Source: Dromiciops gliroides (Eukaryota > Chordata > Mammalia > Microbiotheria > Microbiotheriidae). From it: a stretch of 64,000 nucleotides of DNA. Every line of letters starts with the position of its first letter. Position 1 is the first letter of the stretch. Below, one piece after another: positions 13,792-26,089 of this stretch. A program made the position numbers and the translations under genes. Location: the NCBI RefSeq assembly GCF_019393635.1, contig NC_057864.1, forward strand, positions 482,600,117 to 482,664,116. The letters run 5' to 3'. A model generated the notes under the pieces. It ran no database searches, had not been told where the DNA came from, and saw only the letters and a program-made list of their open reading frames with translations.

Positions 13792-14068
13792 TTACCTACA
13801 CTAGAAGGGGCTACTTGTGGGCCCAATGTCACCTTGGTCAGCATGGAAACTTTGACCCATTCCATTTTCAACCTAGGCCAAAGGTTTGACTCTTCCTAGC
13901 CAATCTAGTGACTATCTGCTTCTGGGAGCTCACCACATTAATGCCAAATGTGGTGTGGCCACCCAATCAGCTTAGCCCACTGTAGTTCAGAGCTCTTGGG
14001 TTCAAGCAATCCACCAGCTCCAGTCTTCCTGACAGCTAAGATTACAGATGTGCCCCATCCCACCAGGT
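13792..14068 (-). pseudogene. RN7SL pseudogene: 7SL (SRP) RNA pseudogene, near full length
   Basis: Read on the minus strand from 14068 down, the sequence follows the order of 7SL RNA. GCTTGAACCCAAGAGCTCT (14007-13989) matches 7SL GCTTGAGTCCAGGAGTTCT. CATTAATGTGGTGAGCTCCC (13943-13924) matches CATCAATATGGTGACCTCCC. GGTCAAAGTTTCCATGCTGA (13857-13838) matches GGTCAAAACTCCCGTGCTGA. GATTACAG near 14040 is the Alu-domain box. The last part (13792-13815) is very diverged. On the minus strand the copy runs straight into a long purine repeat, as expected of a retroposed copy with a tail. CTCTGCA occurs on both sides (13229-13235 and 14069-14075) and could be a short target duplication within the surrounding L2. 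Divergence is too high for a functional SRP RNA gene. Confidence 0.88.
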
Positions 14069-14337
14069 CTCTGCACACTTCACTGGCTGTCTGCCATGTT
14101 TAGAATATGCTCTCTCATCACTTTCACCTCCTGGCTTCCCTTAAGATTCAGCTCAAGGCCCACCTTCTATTGGTGTCCTTGCCTCTAACTGCTTATGCTT
14201 TCCCTCTGAGATTGCCTGTAATTTATTATACCTTGTCCACACATCATTGTTTGCATGTGGTCTCCCCTGGATAAGGACTGACTTTTTGCCTTTCTTTGTA
14301 TCCCCAGCACTTGGTACAGTGCCTGACATATTTTGTT

Positions 14338-14595
14338 TATTCATTATCATTTAGTCATTTTCAGTTGTGTCTAACTCTTTGTGACCCCTTTGGGGGTTTT
14401 CTTGGCAAAGATCCTGGACTGGTTTGCCATTTCCTTTTCCAACTCATTTTACAGATGAGGAAACTGAGGCAAAGAAGATGAAGTGACTTGCCCAGGGCCA
14501 CATAGATAATGAGTATCTGAGGACAGATTTGAACCCAGGTATTCCTGACTCCAGGACTGGTGATCTATCCACTGTGCCACTTAGCTGTTTGCCTG
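14338..14595 (-). mobile_element. tRNA/CORE-type SINE of a second marsupial family
   Basis: Has the 'caactctttgtgacccctttggggg' tail block and a tRNA-like head at 14520-14590. Related copies at 54898-55110 and 56258-56425. Confidence 0.75.
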
Positions 14596-14599
14596 GCAC

Positions 14600-14990
14600 A
14601 TAGTAACTTCTTAATAAATGCTTGTGACTAACTTGCGCCTAGCATTTTAGATGCTTCATATATGTTGGGTGGATGATACTGGATTGGAATAATTAGATTC
14701 CTTGTGATTATTATCAACATTGCATCCAGTAATACTTTAGGCCTATAATGATTTAAACCAAATCTCTGCTCCTTATGTTTATATAAGTGAACATTCTGAT
14801 AATAACAACCAAACTGATCATTCTTACCTGTGCTGACCTTATAGTTCATGAAACATCAGCCCTATTTATGCTGGCTAAAGTGGGTAAGTGATTTAATAAG
14901 TGTAATTAGACAATTAATAGACAGAGAAGTCCAAAAAATGTCAGACAATGTGATTGAGAGGATATATCTGTTTGTTTTCCCCAGTTTGAT
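14600..14990. other. Repeat-free AT-rich island
   Basis: No repeat seen. Several TAAT/ATTA cores (AATAATTAGATT, TAATTAGACAATTAATAG). Possible regulatory DNA, by appearance only. Confidence 0.35.
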
Positions 14991-15008
14991 TAAGAAAAGC
15001 ACAATAGG

Positions 15009-15175
15009 GGGCGGCTAGGTGGTGCAGTGGATAAAGCACCGGCCCTGGATTCAGGAGTTCCTGAGTTTAAATCCGGCCTCAGATACTTGACACTTACTAG
15101 CTGTGTGACCTTGGGCAAGTCACTTAACCCCCACTGCCTCGCCAAAAAACCCCCAAAAAACCCCACTAAAAACAA
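15009..15175 (+). mobile_element. WSINE1-type SINE copy
   Basis: Perfect 16-base duplication AGAAAAGCACAATAGG at 14993-15008 and 15176-15191. Confidence 0.96.
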
Positions 15176-15274
15176 AGAAAAGCACAATAGGATGGGGCTA
15201 GAGGCCAGAAGATCTTGTTATGTAGTGAATAGAGAATCAGCTGGGGAGTCAGGTTGAAGTGAATTCCATAATAA

Positions 15275-15599
15275 TAAATAACATTTATGTGGTGCTTACT
15301 CTGTGCCTGACACTGCTAAATGCTTTACAATCATCTCCTTTGATCCTCATAACAACCCTGGGAGGTAGATGTTATTATTATCTCCATTTTACAGATGAGA
15401 AAACTGAGGCATACAGTGATTAAGTGACTTGCCCAGGGTCACCCACCTAATAAGCATCCAAAGTAAAATTTGAACTCAGGTCTTCCAGATTCCAAGTCTG
15501 ACTCTCTATCTACTTCATCACCTAGTTGCTCCAGACCTGCCTCTGACACATACTAGCCTCTGTGTCAGATGAAGCCTCTTTGTGATCACTCAGCCTCTC

Positions 15600-15686
<87 letters not shown>

Positions 15687-16060
15687 GTATCCCTCCCTCT
15701 CTCTTTCTCTCTCTCCCTTCCTTTCTTCCTTTTCTTTTTTCTTCCCCCCTTCCTCCTTCCTTCTCTCCCTCCTTTTATTCTCCTATATTTTTATCTTTAA
15801 ATTAAAAAAATTATTGGAAGGCTTGCTGTAGAGGTTAACAATAATAATAACAACTAACATTTATATAGCACTCTCATTTGATCCTCACAACGACCCTGCA
15901 AGGGAGGTGCTATCATTACCCTCATTTTACAGATGAGGGAACTGAGGCAAGCAGGGTTAAGTGACTTAACCCAGTCAGACAGTGAGTGTCTGAGGCCAGA
16001 TTTGAACTCAGATCTTCTTGACTTCAGGTGTGGCATTCTATCCACTGCACCACCTAGAAA
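15275..16060 (-). mobile_element. Two MIR/THER-like SINEs around a CT microsatellite
   Basis: Copies at 15275-15535 and 15848-16060, both 'aacatttat...cattttacagatga...gaactcag'. Confidence 0.75.
15604..15690. repeat. (TC)n then (AC)n microsatellite
   Basis: About 68 bases of TC then eight AC units; C/T-rich DNA continues to 15790. Confidence 0.96.
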
Positions 16061-16230
16061 GTTGCACAGAAGGTTAATCTTGAGAGAAAGTAGAAATTCA
16101 GAGGGGTGGGAGTGAGGAGGGAGCATATTTTAGCCACGGAGAATTGAAAGTATCCAGGCAAAGAGATAGGAAATGAGTAAGGAATGGTAAGAAAGACAGG
16201 CTGGCTGAACTTTAGAGTGAAAGAAGGGAA

Positions 16231-16331
16231 AGAAGAAGAAGAAGAAGAAGAAGAAGAAGAAGAAGAAGAAGAAGAAGAAGAAGAAGAAGAAGAAGAAGAA
16301 GAAGAAGAAGAAGAAGAAGAAGAAGAAGAAG
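16231..16331. repeat. (GAA)n microsatellite
   Basis: About 33 GAA units without visible interruption. Confidence 0.97.
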
Positions 16332-16339
16332 GGAAATGA

Positions 16340-17430
16340 TGTGTAATAAGGTTGTAAAAGTGGGTTGGGGCCAGGTTGTAATGAACTTTAAATGTCAAGC
16401 AGAAGAACTCATATTTGTTCCGGGATTGGAATAAAGAGCCATGGAAGTATATTGAGAAGGAGAGTGATGAGTTGTGAGTCTGGGTGACTGCTATGATGGT
16501 GGAGTCCTTCCTAGTAATGAGGAAATTGAGAAGGGGAGATTTAGGGGTGAAGATAATGGCTTTTTCTTTGGTGATGTTGAGTTTGGGATGAAGTTCAATA
16601 GGCAATTATTGACATAAGACAGGAGCCCAGGAGAGAGAACATGGGCTAGATATCAGGAGTTTGGAGTCATCGGTTAGAGATGCTGCTTAAAACCCCAACT
16701 TTACATCCAACAACAATGAAGCATTTTCTGTACTAAATAAGGGATCTTATTTAACAAACAGTTATTAGTCTCCTACAATAGCAATCTTCATTGGTGAAAG
16801 GGGTTTCCCCACTGGGAGTTTCCTTCACTAGTGGAAGAACAGGCTGAGTCCAAAAAGAGATGCCCCACAGTGTGTGTTGATCACTCCACTATGTTGGCCA
16901 AGATGTGTCCAATACATGTGGCTGATCAATACCCTCAAAGAGGGCACCTAAGAATGACCATCCAAAAACTACAAGTAAGTGCTCATGGTGGGGTTTAAAT
17001 AGTTCAGGTTTCATTAGTCTTTGCACTTAGCTCTGCTTTGAGCCATGTTCTCCACTTGCCGTTTATATTAGAAGAATTGGGATAAGAAAAAAAAAGAGTA
17101 CAGTATTTGCATAACTACTTGCCTAATCAGCTCTATTGATTTGCATAAATTATAAATCATTCTGAGAGACTGAAAAGCTGAGATACAAAGAGAAGAGAGA
17201 TGGATGGGGTAAGGAAACCAGAATGGGGGATGGAGGGAACTTCTGTGGGGCAGAGGGTGGGCTGAGACAAAAGGCATTTAGAAAATGTAAAATGGATTAT
17301 TTTTAAAGTCAGGATGATAAGGGGATCTGAGGTAGCTGGAATCCTAGGAGATGGGAGTATGGAGTGACATAACTTGGATATAGGGAGTTGGACGAATGGA
17401 AGGGGGTAAGTGCAATTGAAAGGGATGGGA
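16340..17430. other. Mostly unique intergenic DNA
   Basis: First 350 bases resemble the unassigned ancient repeat; 16690-17430 has no recognised feature. Confidence 0.4.
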
Positions 17431-17432
17431 AG

Positions 17433-17585
17433 GGGGCAGCTAGGTGGTGCAGTGGATAAAGCATCTGCCTTGGATTCAGGAGGACCTGAGTTCAAATTTG
17501 GCCTCAGACACTTGACATTTACTAGCTATGTGACCCTGGGCAAATCAATTAACCCTCATTGCCCTGCAAAAGAAATGAAAAAAAG
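17433..17585 (+). mobile_element. WSINE1-type SINE copy
   Basis: Full-length body; flanks GGGATGGGAAG and GGAAGGATGGGAG are only approximate duplicates. Confidence 0.93.
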
Positions 17586-17799
17586 AGGAAGGATGGGAGT
17601 ATGGGAAAAGGTAATGAGAATCCAAGGCAATGCAGGTATAGAATGGAATAAATGGAATGTAAGGAGACAGGAATATAGAACTAGGGATTCCAGTGATTTG
17701 GAGGCTCAGAACAATCCAAACAATGTGAATGCAAGAATATTAGAATAACTATAGACCACATGCCTATGTGCCAAACATTTTATAAAGCAAGATCTTTTA

Positions 17800-17955
17800 G
17801 GGGCAGCTAGGTGGTGCAGTGGATAAAGCACTGGCCCTGGATTCAGGAGGACCTGAGTTCAAATCTGGCTTCAGACACTTGACACTTGCTAGCTGTGTGA
17901 CCCTGGGCAAGTCACTTAATCCTCATTACTCCACAAAACAAACAAACAAAAACAA
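17800..17955 (+). mobile_element. WSINE1-type SINE copy
   Basis: Head GGGGCAGCTAGGTGGTGCAG; tail of ACAAA repeats. Inserted beside a MIR remnant at 17745-17795. Confidence 0.94.
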
Positions 17956-18054
17956 TGGGAGAGAATGAGAAAAGCCACCAAATGGCTAACACGGGCTACC
18001 AAGGGAGACTTTGTGAGGAATGTGATTTCCTCAGGGCAAAGTCAGATATCTGTC

Positions 18055-18690
18055 AGTCCCCCTGTTCAAGGACCTTTAACTGCCTCCTATTTGGCGTTCA
18101 AAGTCCCTGAGATCCAACCTCTCCCCCTCTAGGCTGATTCTACTTTACTCTTCCTTCCCTAAACTACTTTCTCTTCATACTGGCTTACTTCCTATTCTCT
18201 CTACACAGCACAGCACCTACTGCCTTCATACCTTTGACCAGGCTTTCCCCCAAGCCTGGAGTACTCCATGCCATTTCCTTCTCACTTCTGCATCTTGGAA
18301 CCCCTAGCTCCCTTCACCACTCAGTTTGATTAGCACTTCTATCAGAGATCCTTCCTGATTCCCACATGAAGTGGTTCCACATTTTCAAATCAATGTGCAT
18401 TTATGTTATATTTTCTTACATCTGTGCATTTTTTTTCTTCCCAATAGCATGTGGAGTATAACCTATATCTGATTGCTTACCACCTCAGGGAGGGAAGTGG
18501 GGAGGGAGGGAAGAAGGGATAAAATTTGGAACTCAAAACTTTAAATAAAGGAGAATTTACTGAGAAAAAAACACCAAATAGCATGTGAATTCTTTGAAGG
18601 CAAAGACTATTTTACTTTTGTCTTTGTATTGCTAATGCTCAGTATGGTGCCTGGCATAGAGTAGGTACTTAATAAATGCCTGCTGAATTT
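18055..18690 (+). mobile_element. L2 LINE 3' region, split by an L1 end
   Basis: L2 text to 18442, then resumes at 18577 with 'tgaattctttgaaggcaaag' and ends 'gtaggtacttaataaatgcc'. Confidence 0.75.
18443..18587 (+). mobile_element. Very short L1 3' end inserted in an L2
   Basis: About 120 bases of L1 end. The duplication AATAGCATGTG at 18443-18453 and 18577-18587 shows a separate, severely truncated insertion. Confidence 0.8.
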
Positions 18691-19490
18691 CACTGAGTCA
18701 AAGGGCATTTATTAAGAACTTACTGTATGCCAAGCATTGTTCTAAGCCATGGGATACAAAGAAATTTTTTATTGTATTTTGTTTTTATATCATCTTTCTT
18801 TCTTTTCTTTTTTTTGGGGGCAGGGCAATGAGGGTTAAATGACTTTCCCAGGGTCACACAGCTAGTAAGTGTCAAGTGTCCGAGGTCAGACTCGAACTCA
18901 GGTCCTCCTGAATCCAGGGCCATTGCTTTATCCATTGTGCCACCTAGCTGCCCCTTACAAAGAAAAAATTTTTTTAAGTTCCTTGCTGTCCAGAAGTTCA
19001 CATTCTCATAAGGGAGATAACATATAAAACATGCATAGATAGGATATATGCAGTCATCTCAGAGGAAATACATGTTCTTCAGTGATGAGGACCGGGAAAA
19101 GCCTCCTACCAAAGGAGATTTGGGCTGAGTCTTGAAGAAAGCTGGGGAAGTCAATAGATGGTGGTAGGGAGAGAGAACATTTCAGGTATGGAAGACATCC
19201 AGGGCAAATGCAGAGTCAGTAGATGGAGGAACAGCAAGGAGATTAGAGTCCCTGGGTTATGGAGGATGAAGAGAGGAGCAAAGTATAATAAAGGTGGGAG
19301 ATAAGAAAGGGCTTGGTTGTGAAGGGCTTTAAAAACCAGAGGATTTTATTTTTTGATCCTGGAAATAATGGGGAGCCACCGGAGTTTACTGAGGAGGGGA
19401 TAAGTTGGTTAGAACCATACTTTAGGAAAATCCGTTTGGCAGCTGAAGTGAATGAAAAGGAGGAGACAGGAGGAGTGTTACAAGCTCAAA
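18690..19490 (+). repeat. Ancient interspersed repeat, class not assigned
   Basis: 'gggcatttattaagaacttactgt' then, after the SINE, 'gaagggctttaaaaaccagaggatttta...ggggagccacc...'. The same block type appears at 36415-36775 and in part at 16345-16690 and 34205-34340. I recognise the text as common in mammals but not its class. Confidence 0.55.
18771..18954 (-). mobile_element. WSINE1-type SINE copy
   Basis: TACAAAGAAA flanks both sides (18755 and 18956). The insertion splits an older repeat block. Confidence 0.92.
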
Positions 19491-20734
19491 GATCATGGCA
19501 TCATAGTTCCATAGCTGGAAGGGACTGCAGAGATCATTCAGCCTCTTCATTTTACAAATGAGGAAACTGAGGCCCAGAATCTAAGTGATTTGCCCAATGT
19601 CACACAAGAAGGAGAAACAGGATTTGAACCCAGGTTCTCTGACCCCACATTCTATGCATTTACTACCACATCCTGTTGTCTCCTACAGGGGAGTTTGTTG
19701 AATAGAATGGAGATTCTAGAAGGCAGATGGGATGGAAGAATAGAGGTGGTGAGGTAGAATGAACAGAGTTCTTGGTTTGAAATAAAAGACCCTCAGTCCT
19801 AATTCTACCCCTGGTATTTACTAGCTCTGTGGCCTTGAAAAAGTCATTTAATTTCCCTCTATGATGAAAAGGGATCTTAAAATTAGGGGAGGCAGGAAGG
19901 TACAGTGGGAGGGCTGCTGGATTCAGGTTTGGAGGACCAGGGTCTGAATCTTGAATCTGTCTCTTACAATTTATGTGATCTTGAGCACGTGGATTCTTTT
20001 CTATGGACCTCATTTTCCTCATCTTCAAAATAAGGGCATTGGATTAGATGGTGGGTCTCTAAAGTCCCTCCCATCTCTAGAGACTGATCTTAGCTTTACT
20101 AATGGAGAAATCCCTCACCCTGAAGCTTACCTGGTGATGGGCCTTCCTGAACATCACTAGGCTGGACCTGGTGCAGTACATTACAACTGTGATGTCCTTT
20201 CTATTCAGAAAGCAATTAATGGATGAGCTTTTAGGAAGTTCTTACGATGTTTTGAGCACTGAGCTAAGCCCCAGGGATACAAAGAAAAAGCAATAAGGCT
20301 TGCCTGAGGATGTAAAATCCTTGGCTTTTAAGCTCCATCTCCACATGGCACTTTCCCCACTCCATTCTCTGCTCCACCACTTTACTCCTCTTTGCAAAGC
20401 TATTTACTGTTCCAGCCTCTGCCTGGTCATGTGCTCTCAGGAGCCCCGGTGGAGGCATGGGGAGCCCCAGGGAGCCAGGTAGACTTTTCCTGGGGCTCCT
20501 GGAGGCTGCTGCTGCAGATCAGCTGCTCTCCCTGGGGACTGTGGGGGAAGGAAATGTCAGAAAGAATCGAGCAGAAGGCCGGCATCTCTAAGTCTCTGGG
20601 GAAGCCAGCTGGGGAGGAGGACAGATGCTGTTTTAGCTTTCACTGACTTCAGCTCCAATGGGGATCAGGAGACTTCTGCCTGGGGTTTGGGCAGAGAATG
20701 GGAAGGTGAAACAGATCAGGGTTAGGTACAGTGG

Positions 20735-21060
20735 ATCTTCCTTTGAGCCCCTGAAGAATAGGGGTTTTCTTGCTTTTCTATTTTCTCATCTCTTAGCACA
20801 GTGTCCTTTACCTGATAGGCACTAAATAATTGCTCATTCATTCATGTCACATGTGCTTGACTAGGATAACATTTAGAGTGAGAAAGGATCTTAGAGGCCA
20901 TTAAGTTCAATGCCTTCATTTTATAGATGAGGAAACCTTGGGGCAAGAGAAATTAATCAACTTTTCCTTGAGGGTAGAGATAATTTCATTCTTTGTATTT
21001 GCATACCCAGCTGCCTAGCTTGGGTGCCTGGAACAAAGTAGGTGCCTAATAAAGGCTTAG
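20735..21060 (+). mobile_element. Two L2 3' ends with a MIR remnant between
   Basis: Endings at 20735-20850 ('ctcttagcacagtgtc...') and 20965-21060 ('ttgagggtagagataatttc...aataaaggctta'). Confidence 0.55.
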
Positions 21061-21670
21061 GGATCCACTGCCCAAGGGCACACAGATTGTGTTGGATGTA
21101 TCAGGGTCTGTAGCCCTTGGTCTCCTCTGAGTCCAAACTCACCATCCTTTCCACTGTGCCACACTGATGGGCACATGCCTTGTAGCCAGTTTTCTTCTTG
21201 TTGTTGTTAGCACAGAGACTACTGCTATGAATATTGTGATGTGTGTTTGTGTAGACTGCTTATTCATTCATTCAATCATTCACTTATTTATTTTGGGGCC
21301 ATTTATTTTTTTAAGGTCATAGATTAAGATCTGGAAAGGACCTCAGGGGTCATCTTGTCTAACCCCCTCATTTTGTAGATAAGGAACCAGAGGCCCAGAG
21401 AAATTAAGTGACTTGTTCAAGCTGTTTCTGATCTCCTTGGAAATCTTGTTCTCATTTTAAAGGGGAGGAAACTGAGGTACAAAGAAGGGATATGATTTTC
21501 CTAGGGTCATATAGCTTGTGATAGCAGAGTCAAGATTTGAACCCAAATCCTGTGATTCCTTCAGTGTTTGTTCTACTTCTGAACCATCTGTGAAAAATCA
21601 TTCTTTCAGTACTTGGGTTTTCCTCTTCCTGGGGACCACCTGAGCATGGAGTTGACTAGAGTAGGACTTC

Positions 21671-21817
21671 TTTTTTTTTTGGTAGGACAATGAGGGTTAA
21701 GTGACTTGCCCAGGGTCACACAGCTAGTAAGTTTCAAGTGTCTGAGGCTGGATTTGAACTCAGGTCCTCCTGAATCCAGGGCTGGTGCTTTATCCACTGT
21801 GTCACCTAGCTGCCCCC
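21671..21817 (-). mobile_element. WSINE1-type SINE copy
   Basis: AGTAGGACTTCTT on the left, AGCAGGACTTCTT on the right. Confidence 0.94.
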
Positions 21818-23193
21818 TGGAGCAGGACTTCTTAAACTTTTTCCATTTGTGACCCCTTTTCACCAGATAAATTTTTATGAGACCCTGGGTATATAGGTAT
21901 ATAAAATAGGTATACAGAACCTTTAACTATTGGCAAATTTTTCATGAACCCCCCCATCATTCAGTTATGGGACCCCATGTGAGTTGTGACCCACAGTTTA
22001 AGAAGCTAGGGACTTGAAAGGCGGTAGACATGTTGGAAAGCATTCTGGGTTTGGTAATCAGATGACCTGGGTTGGAATTAGTCAGGAGCTGACTCTGGGC
22101 TAACACTCATCTCATTTTTACATTTTTATGAGCTTCATGAGAAAATCAGATGTCTCATCTGCAAACCTTGAGTCATCCATTGTTCCCCCCGTCATTTTAG
22201 CCTCTAGCTGCTTATTGAAATGAGCTAATTAAAGCTAAATTATTATAATTGCTAATCATTGAGCAAAAATATAAACAATTTCATAAAAGAAATGGCACAA
22301 TTTGCATGTCACCCCACAACTGGAAGGTCAGCTGGCATGCCTGAGTTCCAAAGTTAATCAGTTGGGAAGGAGTGGAAGAAGACCTCAAGCTGGCAGGAAC
22401 CTTATGGGGCATCAAGTCTAATCCCCTCATTTTTTTTTTTGGCAGATGAAGAAACTGAGGCCTAGAAGAGGAGCAGTGACTTGCCCAAGATCACACAGAC
22501 AGGCAACCATGGAGGTGGGATTCCACCCCAGGTTTTCTGACCCTGAATCCCTTGCCCTTTTCATCCTGTCACTCTCTGCCAAAGAGTAAGACAAGGATTC
22601 ATAGGATCATGGATCTAGAGCTGATGGGGATGTTAAAGGCATCGAATGCCTCATTTTACAGATGGGGAAACTGAAGCTCAAAGCAGTGATATGACTTGCC
22701 CAAGGTCACACAGGTAGGAAGCATCAGAGATGGCATTGCAGCCTAGGTCCTCTGTTTCTAGAATCAGGGCTCTTCCCATTGTATCACAATATGGCACGGA
22801 GGCTGGGGGAACGAGAAGATGTTGGGATGTTAACATAAATGGGAAGGTAAGAGGAGGCCAGCGTTTAGGAAGCAGATGCAGAATGCAGTTTGGAATGTAC
22901 TGAGGCTGAGGAGCCTGTAAGATGGCCAGGGGGAGCTGTCCAGCTGGTGAGGCAGACCTGCAGCTCAGACCTGAAGTCTAAGGCTGGAGGCAGAGGTGTG
23001 AAGACTCCACAAAGAGAAGCTGGGGCATTGGCATCCTAGTAGGGATGCGAAGAAAGCTATTTTCCCTCTCTGTAGCCTTTGACCAGGGCCTTTGGAGAGG
23101 ACCTAGAGTCTCTTCTGTGTAGGGACTTCCAGGAAAGAAAAATCCTCCATGAATGTGGGTCAGTGCTTTCTAGTTTTTAAGAGCTGCTTAAGA

Positions 23194-23346
23194 GGGGCAG
23201 CTAGGTGGCGCAGTGGATAGAGCACTGGCCCTGGATTCAGGAGGACCTGAGTTCAAATCCGACCTCAGACACTTAACACTTACTAGCTGTGTGACCCTGG
23301 GCAAGTCACTTAACCCCAATTGCCTCACTAAAAAAAAAAAAAAAAA
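23194..23346 (+). mobile_element. WSINE1-type SINE copy
   Basis: AAGAGCTGCTTAAGA at 23179-23193, repeated with one change after the tail; inserted in a MIR-like repeat. Confidence 0.95.
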
Positions 23347-23504
23347 AAGAGCTGCCTAAGAGCACTGAGATTGTAAGGGATCTGCCCAGGGTCACATAGC
23401 CAGCACATGTTAGATCCAGGACTGAACTGGGTGACTCTGTGGTCAACTCTGTATCCACTTGGGGTGCTGTTGGCCATCTCTTTTGGCCTACACAAACAAG
23501 CATA

Positions 23505-24085
23505 TGTTTCTATATATACATACAAAATATATAAAATGTGCAACATATCATATACAATTACAATATATTATAATTAATACATGATACAATTAATATTATC
23601 ACCTATAATATCATCATATGTAATTATTTTTATTTTTAAATAATATGTAATTATACAGATAGTCCGTTAATATATTATACACCATACAATATATTATGAG
23701 TACATACATACATATAAACACACATGTATACACAGACACTGACAACACAACATATGTGTATGCACATATATCTATGTACATGCATGTGTTTATATGTATG
23801 TGTGCTTATAACACAAATAATATAATTATATATTACATATATAATATAATTATGTTATATAATATATAACATAATATACTAACACAATAATGTAATAGAT
23901 CAATTTCTATTAGATTAATTTAATTTATAACACATTAATTTTTATATATTGTATTATACATGTTATATTACCACAATGTAAGATACTTTATGTATGATTA
24001 TGGTGTATTATAATTAATGTTTTTGTGTGTTCTATAATATTAATAATATTATTATATTGATATATTCTATTAATGTGTTATATTT
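23505..24085. repeat. AT-rich low-complexity region
   Basis: About 580 bases dominated by ATAT, TAATAT and ACATATAT words, with no gene or recognisable element. Confidence 0.85.
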
Positions 24086-24089
24086 TGTG

Positions 24090-26085
24090 AGAAATAATTT
24101 ATTTGGACCCCCCTACTCTATTCCAATCAGTATTAATTGGTCTGATATTTTACATAAATCATCTAGGGATAGATAGGTTCTCCTAGTGGGCCTCAAACTT
24201 TAATGTAATGTTCACTACTTGTTTACCAAATCATGAGACTCACTTGCACAACCACAGAGTGCTGACAAAGACATATCCAGCCTGTTCTGATCAAATTCTG
24301 TGTCCAAACTCAGAATGGCTGGGATGCCTCGATGCTTTGGAAAGTCCCCCAACTTATTTTTGTTCCTCCAGACCATTCTCTCTTGCCAACATGAGCAGGT
24401 GACCATCTCATGACCACTTAGTCAGTGGAGATGCCTCCTGCTTTGCCCAACCTGTCACTCTCTGCTATGTCATTTTTGGTCCTCAAGAGCAAGGTCTATC
24501 ATCCAATGGGATTCTTTACTTTGCATAGCTCCCTTAGAGTGTTAAGCTATCAAATCTGGTATCAAGTCTTACAAAAATAAGATCCTGGAAGAAGGGGGCA
24601 TCTCAGATGGTCAAGGATGAGAGTCAGACAGCAAGAGAAGGGTAGAAATGGGTTGCAACCCATTCCAGCGGAGGGAATACCCACAGCATCAATATCATGG
24701 ATACACATTTAACCATGGATACACATGTAACCATGCCCTTTGTTCCAGGGATCCCAAGACTCAGCATATACTCCACAGAGGTCAATGATGGAAAGAAAAG
24801 TATATTATCCACTAATTTTTTTACTGGTACTTTGTGATAGCAAAAATTTGGAAAGAAAGTGGGTACCTGCTGGTTAGGGAACAGCTAAACAAATTATAGC
24901 ACATGAATGTCAATCATTCTTTGGGGCAAGGGGCCAAGGCTTTCATTGATGTAAGGAGCTCTGTCAATGGAGGTGGCAGCTATTTCATAACATGGTCTTA
25001 GATACTTGCCTGGGCACTGAGGGGGAGTTGCCCAGAGTCACACAGCTAGTGGTACCAAAGGCAAGCCTTGAAGTCAGGCCTCCTTGACCCCAGGGCTGCC
25101 TCTTTAGTTACTATACCATGCTTCCTCTTTTGTGAACATAATGAAGATGGCTGTGTCCTAGGAAGCCTGGAATATGAACAATTCAAAGAATCATGAAAAA
25201 TTTGCAATCTTGCCTTGGAAACTATCTGTGTGACCCTGAACAAGTCACTTTGCCTCTTGGGACCACAGCTTCCTCATCTGTAAGATGAGAAGGATAGACT
25301 CGATGACCTGTATGGTCCCTTCCCAGTCTATGTCTGTAACTCTGTCATTCCAGTCCCATTTCCAATGCACACAAGGACTGCAATAAAGTAAGTGAAAATA
25401 ACACTACCGTAATGAGCCTCTGAACTCATTAACCGCAGTGCACAAAACTGGACTCGCAGAATAGAGGATGAAACACATCCCTCCTCTTGGTAGACAGGTG
25501 GGGGAGGACAGGAGGGTTGGGGTTTTCCTTTGTTATAAGGGAAGATTCAGTGGGGGAGGGGGAAGGAGGAGGTATACCCGGGAATGACTGTGACAGAAAA
25601 AAAAAAGAATACAACAAAAAATCCCGTAGCAAAAGGCATTAATTTTTTAAAAAGAATGTTTCTGAGGTTTCAACTGCCCTTGTGAAAGAGCTCCCCTGCT
25701 TTCTTTGATCGAGTCCCAATTAAAAATGAAAAAATGGAAAGCTAAATCCTGGAGGACAAAGCCTTGGAGATGTGTGTTCCTTTAAAAGGTCACACACTCC
25801 CCACTGAAGGCATTCCAGGGAGTGGGAGGCTAATTAAGAAAGCCATTTTGGAGGGCCATTTCCTAGAAAAGCTTCCCATCATGGAGCTAACTTCAGGGGA
25901 GGTGCCAGGACCACTAAGTGTTGGCCAGAAGTGACCTTGATGATAAGCTGCTGTTATTTCATCCTGGGTATTTGTGGCCATAAGATGGGTGCATTTTTCT
26001 ATGGGCTGAAACCTCGACATAAGCTTGTTTACTATGGAATAGAATTCTGGGGAATGATTCTCCACTTTATCCCAAGGGGGTGAAT
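24090..26085. other. Mostly unique intergenic DNA
   Basis: MIR-like remnants at about 25000-25120 and 25200-25340, a doubled 'atggatacacatgtaaccatg' unit at 24700-24740. 25630-26085 looks repeat-free. Confidence 0.4.
24828..24925 (+). mobile_element. L1 fragment
   Basis: Diverged form of the 'ggcaaagaattggaaa ... gaacaagttgtggtatatgaatg' L1 block. Confidence 0.6.
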
Positions 26086-26089
26086 ATAT

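Larger units (their letters stand above)
12700..14335 (+). mobile_element. L2 LINE, split by the 7SL pseudogene
   Basis: The 5' piece (to about 13235) keeps the RT-domain trace GGPQGSVLGPVL, then runs into GACCATGTCACTCCCCTCCT, typical of the L2 3' region. The 3' piece resumes at 14069 and ends with the familiar L2 tail (TTTGTATCCCCAGCACTTGG, 'cagtgcctg'). The two halves join logically once 13236-14068 is removed. Confidence 0.8.
19495..22800. mobile_element. Cluster of MIR-like SINE remnants
   Basis: Remnants recognised by 'gaggaaactgagg' and 'cacacagctag'-type words lie at about 19500-19690, 19780-20090, 20880-20960, 21310-21420, 21425-21595, 22380-22570 and 22600-22795. The remainder includes a repeat-free AT-rich stretch at 22130-22330. 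Confidence 0.65.
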
